Assembly: GCA_037127255.1 (NCBI GenBank)
Contig: JBANSL010000001.1
Span: 35,455,001 to 35,519,000 of the forward strand
Source of the DNA: Persicaria tinctoria
Lineage: Eukaryota > Streptophyta > Magnoliopsida > Caryophyllales > Polygonaceae
Reading direction: 5' to 3'
DNA: 64,000 nt
Shown here: positions 34,346 to 45,460 of the stretch, piece after piece
Position numbering within the stretch: the stretch's first letter is position 1
Layout of the letters: each line of letters begins with the position of its first letter
Program-made: the position numbers and the translations under genes
Notes under the pieces: generated by a model
Database searches by the model: none
The model's input: the letters and a program-made list of their open reading frames with translations, nothing else
What the model was told of the DNA's origin: nothing

Positions 34346-36115
34346 TTTGTATTGAAGTTGTCTGGTATTCCAATGGCTTCTATAGCCGAGATTTTGAATT
34401 GTCAAAACCTAGGGTTAGGGTTTCATGTTGCGGCCAAAATTTTGATTGAATTTGATTGTTGTGCTTGTCATTGCGTGCTTCATTTGCTTAAGGTTGGTTG
34501 CCATGGATTTGTTGTTCTATTGGTCTATCTTCCTTTGTTGTAATTGCATCTTCTTTCGGGATATAGCTGTGAATTATTCCTCATCATCCTCATGTTTTTG
34601 CTGAATTTGGGGACAAGTTAATTTGTCATTGCTTTTCCGATTCAGGTATAAATACTTCAAAAGAGAAAGAAAGGAAAACAGAATTGAAATGCACATTGAC
34701 CTTTGACTTCTTCTCAAGATCTAGAAGTGAGGAAAATTTTACATAGAACATGGAATAAACATCCTTTTGTTACTTGAACAAGGGATATTTATAGGCAGAA
34801 AGAGAAGGTTTGAAAAGCGGAAGAATCACAAAGCAGGTGTTTTAGAGAGAACAGTGATGAAACTCTCAAAAAAATTGTTTTTCCTTTTGGGATTGTTTTT
34901 TGAAAATGCTAACCACTTGGTGCATGGAAATGGTTAAGCATGCTAAATGTGGAACACTATTAAATGAAAAATCATCATCAAACAAAGTAACTGTAAATTG
35001 TAATAATTTATAATTTTGGCATGCTTAAACCTAGCCTTTAATAGAAACATTTAGCATTTCCATGAGACTTTAATCTGTCAATTCCATGTCTCTTTTCTAC
35101 CTAAAAAATATGTACTTCATGAAATTAGAGTGTGAGCTAAAACTGTTAATATGTTTTTTAGGGATGGGAAATTTGTGATTCTAAAAGGTTTCGATGCCTA
35201 AAAGAGAGATGCGTGTTTGTGGTGGATTAAGAGGATCTGTTCAGTAAATTTGATTATGTAAGTAAAGAAAAAGGAGAAATCTATTTTCTGTGACCTCCTA
35301 AAAATGGTTTTGCCTTTATTTTTTTGATAACGAAACACAAGACACTTTCATGAATATTACAAGTTTACAACCTCTCAAACTCTCTCATCTTATCGGGAAA
35401 AGATAAAGTGTCATTCTTGTTATTATTTACTAAAGGCTTTTGCAATGGTAAGAAGTAATAATTTTTTACTGTCATTTGTAGAGCTTACAAAGAATGAAAA
35501 TTAAGCTAAACAATACTGAGACATCCTGACAAACATAGCATAAAGATGTATAATCACTAAGAGGGTGGGAAAATAAGGAAAACAAAAAAGAACAGTTGTG
35601 ACAAAAATAGAAGCGAAGGCCTAAACTGGTTTTGCATGTTGATTATGAATTATGTGAAAAAATGATTGGAATGTTCATCTCATGGCTTAATTTATGGACT
35701 TAATGATTGCAAAAGAGTCAAACATGGGGGAAAATGGGTTGGATAAAGTTTTATGCACAAGCTTAGGTACTCAATCGCTGTTTGACTTGCCATTTTTAAG
35801 GTATTACAAGCCCTTTTGGCACCTTATCAACATGTTTTTACCTTATAATTAACCTTATAAGTGATCTTATAAGGCCCTTTTTAGGTTTTGTTAGCAAAAA
35901 CTAACTTGTCAACATGACATCCAAATTCTAATTGAGCCGTAAAGCTTTTGGGATAAACAATTTCCTTATTCATGCTTGCTTTGTACAATCACATTTTCCC
36001 TTGAATTCACCTCTGGTTCATGTTTGGTTATGTTCTGATAGTTCTGCAATATGTTATTATGTGGACATTTTCCTTTGAAGTTTGAAATGCTTTGCTAAAT
36101 TTGACATATTGACAG
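34346..36115. other. Stretch without a supported gene
   Basis: AT-rich DNA downstream of the duplication. A GGGTTAGGGTTT-like piece lies at 34410. I found no exon that I could support; it may be upstream intron of the phosphatase fragment. Confidence 0.35.
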
Positions 36116-36518
36116 AACATTTCCAATCTTCTAGAGAATATCGGGATCATGTGCAAGATCTATCCTGCTTGTCAAAGGATCTTTGTCGGATGGTCATCGT
36201 TGATAATAACCCATTTAGCTTCTTAATGCAGCCACTTAATGGTATCCCTTGCATACCGTTTTTTGTAGGACAACCACATGGCAATCAGGTATATATGCAC
36301 ATCAAAATGATACTAAAATTTAGCAGTACTTTAATTAAACACTTAATTTGTTTTTATGCCATGCCTCTAAAATTCAAATTTTCAGCTTCGGAGTGTTGAT
36401 TCCACTGCTCAAGCATTTTTCCCATCACAAAGATGTGAGATTCATACTCTATGAGAAGTTCCACATGCCAGAATGGTTTCAAAAGCATGGAATTCCAGCT
36501 TCATCTTCGATGTTGTAG
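36116..36518 (+). pseudogene. HAD/FCP1-type (NIF domain) phosphatase, C-terminal fragment
   Basis: Exon 36116-36288 (acceptor ATTGACAG, donor CAG|GTATAT) reads YRDHVQDLSCLSKDL, VIVDNNPFSF, QPLNGIPCIPFF and GQPHGNQ. Exon 36386-36518 continues with DVRFILYEKFHMPEWF and QKHGIPAS and ends in TAG. This is the C-terminal half of the FCP1-like phosphatase domain found in plant HAD-family proteins. One base too many at about 36392 breaks the frame between LR and VLIPLLKH. The N-terminal DLDET catalytic motif is not found upstream. Therefore it is a broken fragment. Confidence 0.75.
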
Positions 36519-36589
36519 GTTGGGTTCATACTTCATACCTCACCATGAAGTCTGCAAGTTCGTCAAGATAATCCAAGATAGGCCATTGA

Positions 36590-36744
36590 ATGTATGTATA
36601 GTATCAACCCACTCTCTCTGGACCTTCGGCTTCTGTATAGCGAAGAAGTCACATCAAGGGTGTTGATCCTAGCCTCAACACCATATAGTTTCTCTCAAAT
36701 GGAACATGTGACTGCTGCATTCATTCAATGTCTCAACCTCTTAG
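36590..36744 (+). CDS. Possible exon of an unidentified gene
   Basis: An open frame with LRLLYSEEVTSRVLILAS and FSQMEHVTAAFIQCLNLL ends at a good donor (CTTAG|GTATTT). The acceptor is probably near 36600. The wording looks protein-like but I cannot name the family. It lies just after the phosphatase fragment on the same strand but is not part of that family. Confidence 0.35.
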
Positions 36745-36983
36745 GTATTTATTCTTCATTGATTCCCGCAAATTGGTGGCAATCTGCAATGCTTTCTCAG
36801 CTCCTGTTGGAAGAATTATTCGTCAGTTTCAACTTCTCGTGACATTTGTTCATAATCTTTTATAAATCTCGGCTTACTTTATATAGATCTCAACTCAGCT
36901 TAGTCTTACCTCTTGAAGATGCATACCAAGTCATCCATTCAATAAACATGCGAGTGATAGCTCGAATTCATGTTTGTTGGGTA

Positions 36984-37020
36984 TGAATTCGAGAAGAAGG
37001 CACTTTTCTTCTCGAATTCA
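36984..37020. repeat. Perfect 15-bp inverted repeat
   Basis: TGAATTCGAGAAGAA and its reverse complement are separated by 7 bases. A third GAATTC half-copy lies about 20 bases to the left. It could form a cruciform or RNA hairpin. Confidence 0.9.
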
Positions 37021-38376
37021 ACATATTAGAAGAATTCTGAGGTAACAAGCATGCTTCATTTGAATGAGACTATCAAGATTTATAATCAACAATGATAAAC
37101 AGGGCATGTAAAACATACCTGATAGATGGTACTGTATTAGCCTCTAATTTCTGGTATAAATCATCAAACCAGGCAATTGCTTTCAGGTCCAATGTGGTAA
37201 TATTTGCTGCCAAAATAATACGCGTCCGTAGGTTTAATGAGAAGTTAAGATTGTTAAGTAGTTAAGATTGTGTAGCAGTTAAGATTATCAAATGAACTTC
37301 TGAATATAAAAAAGTGATGTCAGATTGCTTATGCTCAATCTTTGAGACAAGTTCATTTTAGGCATCCTCTGATTTAATGAATATTAATCGTATGGGAAAA
37401 AAATTACATAAACAAGAAGTCCAGTGAATTAAGTATCAAAATATGAAATTCCAAAACAAACCCATGCATAAACAAGAGTTCAAATACACAAAATCTTCAC
37501 TAAAAACTCAAAATTATTCATCGGTCTCTAACCTCAAACTTTGACAGAACTAAAATACAGCAAATCATCACTACTACAATTAAGAGCTTTAGCAGCGGCC
37601 CATAACCGCCACCATTAGGATAACCGCTACCAAATCTCTAAGGCAGCGGTTTTGAGCCGCCCCTTCTGCTGCCGTCGCTATAGCTCTATGGCAGCGGGAT
37701 TTGCGACTTAAGGCAGCAGTTTAGTAGAAAAGAGGTACCCGCTGCCAGAGATTAAAAAAATCGTTGTCTATTGGCCTATGGAAGTGGTTTGGATTCATTA
37801 AATGGCAACAATTTAATATTGCTATAGCAGCGGTTTACTATTGCTAGCTTTTTTATCACCTGCTTTTATTTCATTTTTAATATTTTAATTATATATTATT
37901 TAAATTTATAAATAATTATTGAAACCCCAAATTATAATATGAACATATAGACTTAAAGTATCATATTTTCATTTAGTCATATAATAACATTCATTATATT
38001 TACAAAAAAAACATATATCCATCACTAGCTTGGCTTTACTTAAAGAGAACAATCAAGCATGCATTTGGTCGGTACGAAAATGTATCCATCCTTCACAAGG
38101 ATTGGTTAAAAGCTATCGACACAAAAGTTACTGGATTCATAATCTCGTCTCCTACATGCTCTTGGTCGGTACGAAAACCTGCATATCGAATTAAAAAATT
38201 AGCCATAAAGTTCCACATAATAAGACAATAAGCTATTGTAATGCATGAAATCTGCATCATCATCGTTGTTGAAGGAGATCGATTTCACCGATCAACTCCA
38301 TTCGAACCTTAGCCTGCAAAGCAAGAACAAACGAGGTCGGGGCGGGGCTTGTCTCCCCCGGAGGACCCTCTGACTG

Positions 38377-38757
38377 ATGTGGCCTTGAGCGGCTATTGGT
38401 CGTAAGTGACTATCATGACCATAATTGGCTATTGTGACCATAAGTGACTATCGTTGGCCTTGATCGGCTAATGTGGCATTGAGCGGCTAAGTTGGCCTTG
38501 ATCGGCTAATGTGGCCTTGAGCGGCTAAGTTGGCCTTAATCGGCTAATGTTGCCTTGAGCGGCTAAGTTGGCCTTGATCGGCTAATGTGGCCTTGAGCGG
38601 CTAAGTTGGCCTTGATCGGCTAATGTGGCCTTGAGGGGCTAATGTGGCCTTGATCGGCTAATGTGGCCTTGATCGGCTAATGTGGCCTTGAGCGGCTAAG
38701 TTGGCCTTGATCGGCTAAGTTGGCCTTGAACGGCTAAGTTGGCCTTTATCGGCTAAT
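38377..38757. repeat. Tandem repeat, 38-bp dimer of TGGCCTTGA(T/G)CGGCTAA
   Basis: About 18 half-units of 18-20 bp alternate between GATCGGCTAATG and GAGCGGCTAAGT forms, giving a 38-bp higher-order unit. The left edge degenerates into TGACCATAAGTGACTATC variants. Confidence 0.92.
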
Positions 38758-39532
38758 GTTATGCGGTCGTGCCCCTTGTAATCCATACTCGGTGCTTAGG
38801 ACAAAAATCTTCAATCCTGAAATTGTCATCCATTTTACGTAATTATTCTGAAAAAATGGGCTGACCTGTAGTATACGGGAACTCTAGGCCGGTTTCGTAG
38901 TAGTTCTGAGAAGTTTGGGCCGGTTTTGTGATTAGTTGAAGGTTCAAAGACAACCCTCGTCGTCTTCATTGTTAGGCCAAGTTCTCGGATGTGGCGGCCA
39001 TGACGGAGGCCTAATAGGGCCCCGAGTCTTCCGAGATGCCCCTGGCGGTCACGGCGAGCGCTCCTTCTCATCCTCGCGCTTCACGGCCTAGACCTTCTCA
39101 TCGCTCGTCGTTACAGGAGTTGGTTCTCGTCTCGTCGCTGCGGGAGTTGGTTGTGGCGGTCGTGGTGGTTCCAACTGGAGCGTTGCATAGGTAGGAGGCT
39201 TGTCGTCGACGAGGCAAAAGGAGGAGGCACATGAATCGTCACTGGATAAATTGAAGAGTGAGTTAGCGGCGGCGCGGTCGTAACGGCCGTTGGTGTGGTT
39301 GAAGTTGAGGGGAGGATGGATGCGGCGGCAACGCCATCGCCGTAGGGGTTGAAGGGGACGGCGTCACTCTCGAAGCCCATGGTCGATTGCCTCGGTATCA
39401 TACTCGTGGAATCGCCGAACTCCATTGATCATCCCCTCGAGGACAGTAAGCGAAATCCCATGGTCGATTGGAAGGTTTTTCGTTGTTTTTTTGATCTAGG
39501 AATATCGATCTCGGTTGGCTTTTTGATCGAAT

Positions 39533-39549
39533 CCCCACGGACGGCGCCA
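39533..39549 (-). other. Primer binding site of the Tat-like remnant
   Basis: Minus strand TGGCGCCGTCCGTGGGG, two bases from the LTR edge at 39552. The tRNA was not assigned. Confidence 0.75.
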
Positions 39550-42500
39550 AATGTAATGCATGAAATCTGCATCATCATCGTTGTTGAAGGAGACCGATTT
39601 CACCGATCAACTCCATTCGAACCTTAGCATGCAAAGCAAGAACAAACGAGGTCGGGGCGGGGCTTGTCTCCCCCGGAGGACCCTCCGACGCTCAAGTCAG
39701 TCCCCGTCGAAAGAGTTTCCTTTCTGTATTTATATTAGTTGAGCGTAAAAGAAACGGGAAAAACATTTAATCAAAGGAATTGTAACGGTTTGGTATTTAA
39801 TAAATGGAATCATTGCCATATTTAATTCGGTCAACGCTCTTAATGCACGAAACCGCTATCGTAATCAATGGGCGAAACGGTAGCATCAATGTCGTATTGA
39901 ATACTCGAATTTATTGGTAAAATACCAGAACACCCTTGTGCTATGATGACGGGATTTCCCTATCTCAGCTATGTTAATCATAAGCTTAGAAATATGGCCC
40001 AACTAAATATAAACATACATATAAGGCCTTTGTAATGAGCTAACGAAGCAAAAAAAAATTAATCCCCCAAACCAAAACCAAAACCTCTTAAGAAACAAAG
40101 TAGAAAATGCTCATGGCAAATGACTTATAAGGAATATATCAAGAAAACAACACTAAAGTAGAACATGCTCCTAGCATATCTGATTACTTAATGGCTACAA
40201 AGGTACTAAGAACCATATGCTCCCGGCAAGTGATTTGTGTACTGTAAAGTCTAAGATCCTATACCTTGAATTGGTAAATAAAGTCTAAGATCCTATACCA
40301 TTAACAAGTAAAATACAATGAGAACTTACAAATGCGCTATTTCCACATCTTGTAATATATAAAGATTCATGTCCAGTTACAAAACTTGTAATTCAAGTCA
40401 AACAAACATTAAGCTTTTCTTTGCATTTAAAAAACATATAAAATAAAGCTATCCATTGATTATGTCAAGACCAAAAGTGTTAGATGAAAATAGTAATAAA
40501 CATGTGTACGTGAAAGCCTCATTTAAAGAAAAAATTGAATCATATATCATTCAGCCCACGCAACAGAGATCGATATATCAGCGGCAATATTTTACAGAAC
40601 CATGCAAGAAACTAAAATATTCTCAATTACCTGCCAAAAATCCTCGGTATCCGACATCCAAGGATTATGCACTAGTCTTGGTTGGACCTACAATTGTTCT
40701 ACAAAATACAAAGAAAAAGAAAAATTAAAAGAGCCCTATAAAGAAAAATATATGAAATTAAAGCAAACTAATATAATTCCCGTAACATGAAGTGTTTATA
40801 TAAAAGAAATATAACATCAGTCGATTATAAGTTAAGCATAGCATTCTCAATGAACTCTGTTTAACTCAGATTCACCCGCCATGAACTAGCAAATCTGGAT
40901 TCCATAGTCGATGATGCAGTCGCAAAACAAGTCCTAGACTAGCAAAAATAAGCATAAAAGCATTCACATAAGGGAACTACATCTTTTTCTTCCAACCATG
41001 TAAAAACAGTATAATTTACTAGAAAAAACCACAAATGCAACCATAGAGCAACTACTTCTCCTTTACTTTCTAAATTCAAAGTATTTCAAATTAACATTGT
41101 GTAGTACCTTTCATTTTTTCATAGGTTTACGTTAGAAAAACACAACCATAGAGCAACTACTTCTCCTTTACTTGAAAGAAAAAGCTACATCAGAACGTAA
41201 AATGCAAACTAAGACACATAACACATGTAAAGACCGAATATATTTTATATATTATTTTATTATGATTTGATTTAATATATATTATTAAGTATGAAATTTG
41301 GAGAAAACTCGTCATCGAGCGCCAAGTTTCGATTTAAAAAGTCATTCCAGCATCATTTTAAGAATTTGGATTTAAACCGAATTTAATTTTGCTTTTGAGC
41401 TCCGGCTGTTAATGAATTTAATTTAATTTAATTGCGATTGTTGCAAATTTTTTGAAGATTTCGATTTGAAACTTTGTCGAGTGTCGGGATTTCGGTTCAG
41501 TGAGCAGGATTGAGATCGAGTAACTAATTTCAATTTTGTGCCATGGGGACCAATACTCTCTTATTCTCTTTTCCCTTTTTTTCTCTTCTTCTCTCTCTCC
41601 CTCCTCTTCTGATTCCCGTGAGCCGTGCAGATCCCAATTGTAAATTATAGCTGTCATTTGTCCTCACCCTCCACCTCTCTTGTATACATGTGAGCCATCC
41701 TGATTCAGAAATCCCACCAATGCCCACAATGTTGTACCTTTTGCCTACAAATCAAAGACCTCTACCCTAAAACCCTCACAAGTCACAACCTTTCCTTTTT
41801 CACTTCACAAGAAATCCCCCATTAGAAGGCTTCATCTCCTTTGTTATAGCCGCTGAGCACCACCATTCCCCGTCTCTGTCTCACTGAGCAACCATAAACT
41901 AGGACACCAAGGAGCAACACCTCCATCCTTCTCTTTGCCGAGCACCTCTGAGCCCCTCTCCGAGCGCAGCTTCAAGCCACCCAGGAACCCCACGGAGCCT
42001 CCAAACGCCAATAGCGAGCCGCCTCTCGCCCCTGTTTTTCCGGGAGGTTTGTTTCCGTTCTCCTTTCGATTTCGGTTCCAATCCCTTCAAAAACGTGCCT
42101 TTGCTCACGTATGCCCCTCCTAGGCTCAAGCCAAGCCTTCTCCTTCGTCGTTACAACCAGACGTTTCTCGGAGCATCGCAGGAGTTCTTCTCGTCGATCG
42201 GTAAATTTCTTCTTCCCCTTCATCCTCCCTTAGCGTCGCTTCCTTCTTTCAGTAGTAGGCGTGATCAGATTCTTATTGAGAGTCTCTGGCTGAAATCTCA
42301 GGCCAAATAGACCACTGATTGCCTGAGCTCTCTCCTTCATCTCCTCTGTTCCCGTCGCTGCGTTTGTCGTCTGATTCCCAGGTTGAAGGTAAAAGCTCAG
42401 TTCCTTCCTTCTTTATTGTTGGATTGGGCTGGATCCGAGTGGGATAAGGGTTATATCAAATTGTTTCGGGTCTTGCAGTTGGGTTGGGGGAAGAATCAGA

Positions 42501-44121
42501 TCCGGTATGGGTTTCGGGTAACCTGTCCGTGCTTCTTTCAGCTCTTTCTTTCTGGACCCGGGTCTTTGGTTGGGCTGATGGGTTATTTGGGTTTTGTTAA
42601 TTGTTGTTGTTATTATCCCTTATATACTATATAGTGTTAATTTGCTAAACCGTTATCAATATTATTATCATTGTTATTATTGGGAAAAAGAAATATATAT
42701 ATATATAATTCTGGGATTTTATATATTTCAAGGTATTTGGAAAAGGTATTTAGTGATGTAAAATTTGTGATTTTAGGAAATTCGAAAAATGGGTTTTTAT
42801 TTATAAATATGGTTGTGAAAATAGAATTATTTTGTGACTAAATTTCGGAATTTATTTATGTAATAATTTTGAAAATAGACATGCCGGGATTGTGTTACTA
42901 ATATGATTTTGGGAATTTGTTAAGGATTTAAATGATAAATGTCGGAAATAGGTCAAGTATGATTTGAGAAATTGTTTTGAATATGAGTTGACTTAACTTG
43001 ATATTTAAGAGTTTGGAAAACTTCGGAAAGTGAGTTTGAAAATATTTTTGGTAAGATTTATCGACGGGTTTGATTGGAAACGAAATGATTTTGGTTGATG
43101 TTTATCATATTGGAAAGGTTTTGGAAAACGGTTTCACTATCAGTTGGTTTTGAGTATGTTGAGAACTTGGGTTTCGTGCGTATGAATGTTGGTCAAGTGA
43201 CTTATGCAAATGGCTTGATGCTAGGTGTGTATTTCTTTTGGATTGCTTTGGACTTGCATTTGGGCCCTTGCTTGTATTATCCTGTTGTTCTGCATCTTCA
43301 GGTAAGTTCCCTAGGGGACTTAGTCAGTTTGGACACTCATGCCTGTTATTGCAGTTTATGTTAGGTGTTGTATATGCATAAAACCATGCCATGTAGTATC
43401 ATGCTAGGAGTGCATTGAACTGAGCATGTGGTTTCTATGTGTGTTTGAAACAGAACGGCCGTTATCTGTGATAGTCTTAGAGTCTTTGCTAGGGTCATAG
43501 GATAGCCCATCCTTATCGGGTACCCTGAGTCAATCAAGTCATTGTTACTATAGCCCAGCACCATCGGGAAAACTTGGTTACTTTATGTTTATTCCGTGGT
43601 CCTTGCACAACCACGAGGAAAAATAGAACCGAGCTGGCCAGTCTCTGCACTAACGGATAGGGGTGCAGAGGTAGGAGAGGGATATGCCACTTGACATTGC
43701 CTTGGACCCTTTATAGTTTTTCTGCATATTATAACTGTTAAAGCATGCTTATGTGATTTCATTACGGTACTGCATTAGAGCATCTTTACTAGGTATAGCA
43801 CATACTATGTGGCCTCAGCGAGGACTACCGGTCCCGCATGCGTGGCTCGATCTGACTCATTTCCCTGTTCTTCTTTTAAAGGTATTTTTTGCAGATTTTG
43901 AGTGCTCGATGTCTATATGACGAGGTTCCCTTTTGGTGATTATTGGACTGAAAGACTGACTTCCAAACTTAAACTTGGCTAACATGGATACTCGTATTTA
44001 CCATATTGGTTTTGACCCGGCTTCGTCGTGGCAAGCTGTACGTTTTTTTCGTTTTGGCCGTTTCTGTTAAATGAATTTCCCGACTTAGTCTATAGGAAAG
44101 GTTGAGGGTACCCAACGGCCC

Positions 44122-45370
44122 TGATATGCGATATATTCCATAGCGCATTTAGTAGTTTTTGTCATCATTTACCTGACATTATGAGAGATATTAGTGTGAA
44201 CTTGGTGATTCGGAGCATATTGAAGAAGTTGAAGAAATCATGCAAGTTACAGAAGCTAAGAAGATCGGAAGCAGCTGGAGGACTGAAGACCTTGGCGCGG
44301 CCGCGCTGCACATGGCGCGCCCGCGCTGCTACCCGACGCGACCACGCTGCTAGGAGGAAGTGGCCGCGCTGATACACCAAATGGAAGAGTTGAAGACGAG
44401 GCTGGCGCGCCCGCGCTGCACTTGGCGCGCCCGCGTCGGTCCTGAAGACGGATTCTTATCCGGTTCTGTTTATCTATTTAGTTTTTATATTTTATTATTA
44501 TAATTGCACGGGATGTAAAACCCGACTTTATTAGGTTAAATAGGCCGAAAAGGCAGTAAGGATTTCATAGGGTTATTTTCCAGAGACATATTTTCCTTTT
44601 GCATTATCTCACAAACCCTATGGAGAACTAACTCTCCTTTGTTGCACTTGGTTCTTTGAAGCCTTCAATTGATTTGGTTGTGAGTATTCTACTCTTGTTC
44701 GTCCTTTGTTAATTGTTTCGATCTCCTGAGCTTATTGCTTGATTGCTTATTATTGATTTATCTAGATTGATCACCTAGGTTTATCGATACTAGTCATACT
44801 GCTAGGGTTTCCAATTCCAGGTCTTGGGTTGTAGATTCATTGTAGCAAACACAATCTCCATACGCGGTCGCTTGTGGTAGATTGTGAGGGAGATTCGATT
44901 ACAGGCTATTTTAACGGGTTGTTAGAATCGCTTGTATCTCATTATAATTCATGCTTTAATGCTATTGCTTTATTATTTGGTGAAGGTTTTCCCTTGTAAT
45001 TTAGTGATAAGTGCTTTTAGGACTGGTAGGACTAAAAGCTATTACACGATCTGAATTGAGAACAATTACTGGACATTAGAACTTGAGACTCATAGAATGC
45101 GATGATGAACCATCTTAATTGTTGTGCGGATAATTACCTGGTGTGATACCTTTCCATCATATATTCACAACCTTTTTACTTGCAACTTGTTCTGTTACTA
45201 TTTCTCACACACAAAACTCCCCCTTTAATCAGTTACTTTTGGTAATAATACTTGCTCTTACAACTGATTCTGTTTCCCTGTGGGTTCGACCCTAACTTAC
45301 CTACTATACTTGTTATAGTTTGCATCTTAGGAATTTACTTTGATTTGGCATAACGACTTTAGGCCTGTCA
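44122..45370 (+). repeat. Athila 5' LTR
   Basis: It starts TGATATGCGATATATTCC and ends CTTTAGGCCTGTCA. It contains the GC motif block at 44288-44443. Confidence 0.95.
44288..44443 (+). repeat. GC-rich motif array in the Athila LTR
   Basis: Repeated GGCGCGCCCGCGCTGC, GGCGCGGCCGCGCTGC and ACGCGACCACGCTGC units stand out in an otherwise AT-rich LTR. The same block is at about 53965-54120 in the 3' LTR. Confidence 0.92.
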
Positions 45371-45374
45371 AATT

Positions 45375-45393
45375 TGGCGCCGTTGCCGGGGAA
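45375..45393 (+). other. Athila primer binding site (tRNA-Asp)
   Basis: TGGCGCCGTTGCCGGGGAA, complementary to the 3' end of plant tRNA-Asp(GTC) with CCA. It starts four bases after the LTR. Confidence 0.92.
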
Positions 45394-45434
45394 ACGGTTA
45401 ATCTTTGTTCTTGTTTGTTTTATTACCTGTTTGG

Positions 45435-45460
45435 GTGTGAACCTCTTGCATGGTTCGCAC
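45435..45460 (+). promoter_or_regulatory. Leader hairpin spanning the gag start codon
   Basis: Stem GTGTGAACC/GGTTCGCAC (one G-T pair) encloses the 8-base loop TCTTGCAT. The start codon ATG (45450-45452) straddles loop and stem. The gag-only element has the matching hairpin in its leader. Possible packaging or translation-control element (inference). Confidence 0.6.

Larger units (their letters stand above)
38237..39990 (-). mobile_element. Small Tat-like Ty3/gypsy remnant
   Basis: Two direct copies of a TGTAATGCATGAAATCTGC-start segment (38237-38374 and 39552-39689; about 137 bp, few differences) flank 1.2 kb. Next to the right copy lies a minus-strand primer site TGGCGCCGTCCGTGGGG (39533-39549). 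A minus-strand open frame (39425-39111, starting MEFGDSTSMIPRQ) follows at the gag position. The left LTR is cut short at 38374, where similarity stops. The tandem repeats at 38377-38757 then correspond to the 3' untranslated region, as is common in Tat elements. The right LTR end near 39990 is estimated. Confidence 0.65.

Noticed and set aside
40456..40728. 90-codon plus-strand ORF, Lys-rich
   Set aside because: AT-rich arm of the CACTA element, no recognisable domain, no second copy or splice support.
41418..42310. Several overlapping ORFs on both strands in CT-rich DNA
   Set aside because: They lie within the long LTR, overlap in conflicting frames and show no domain.
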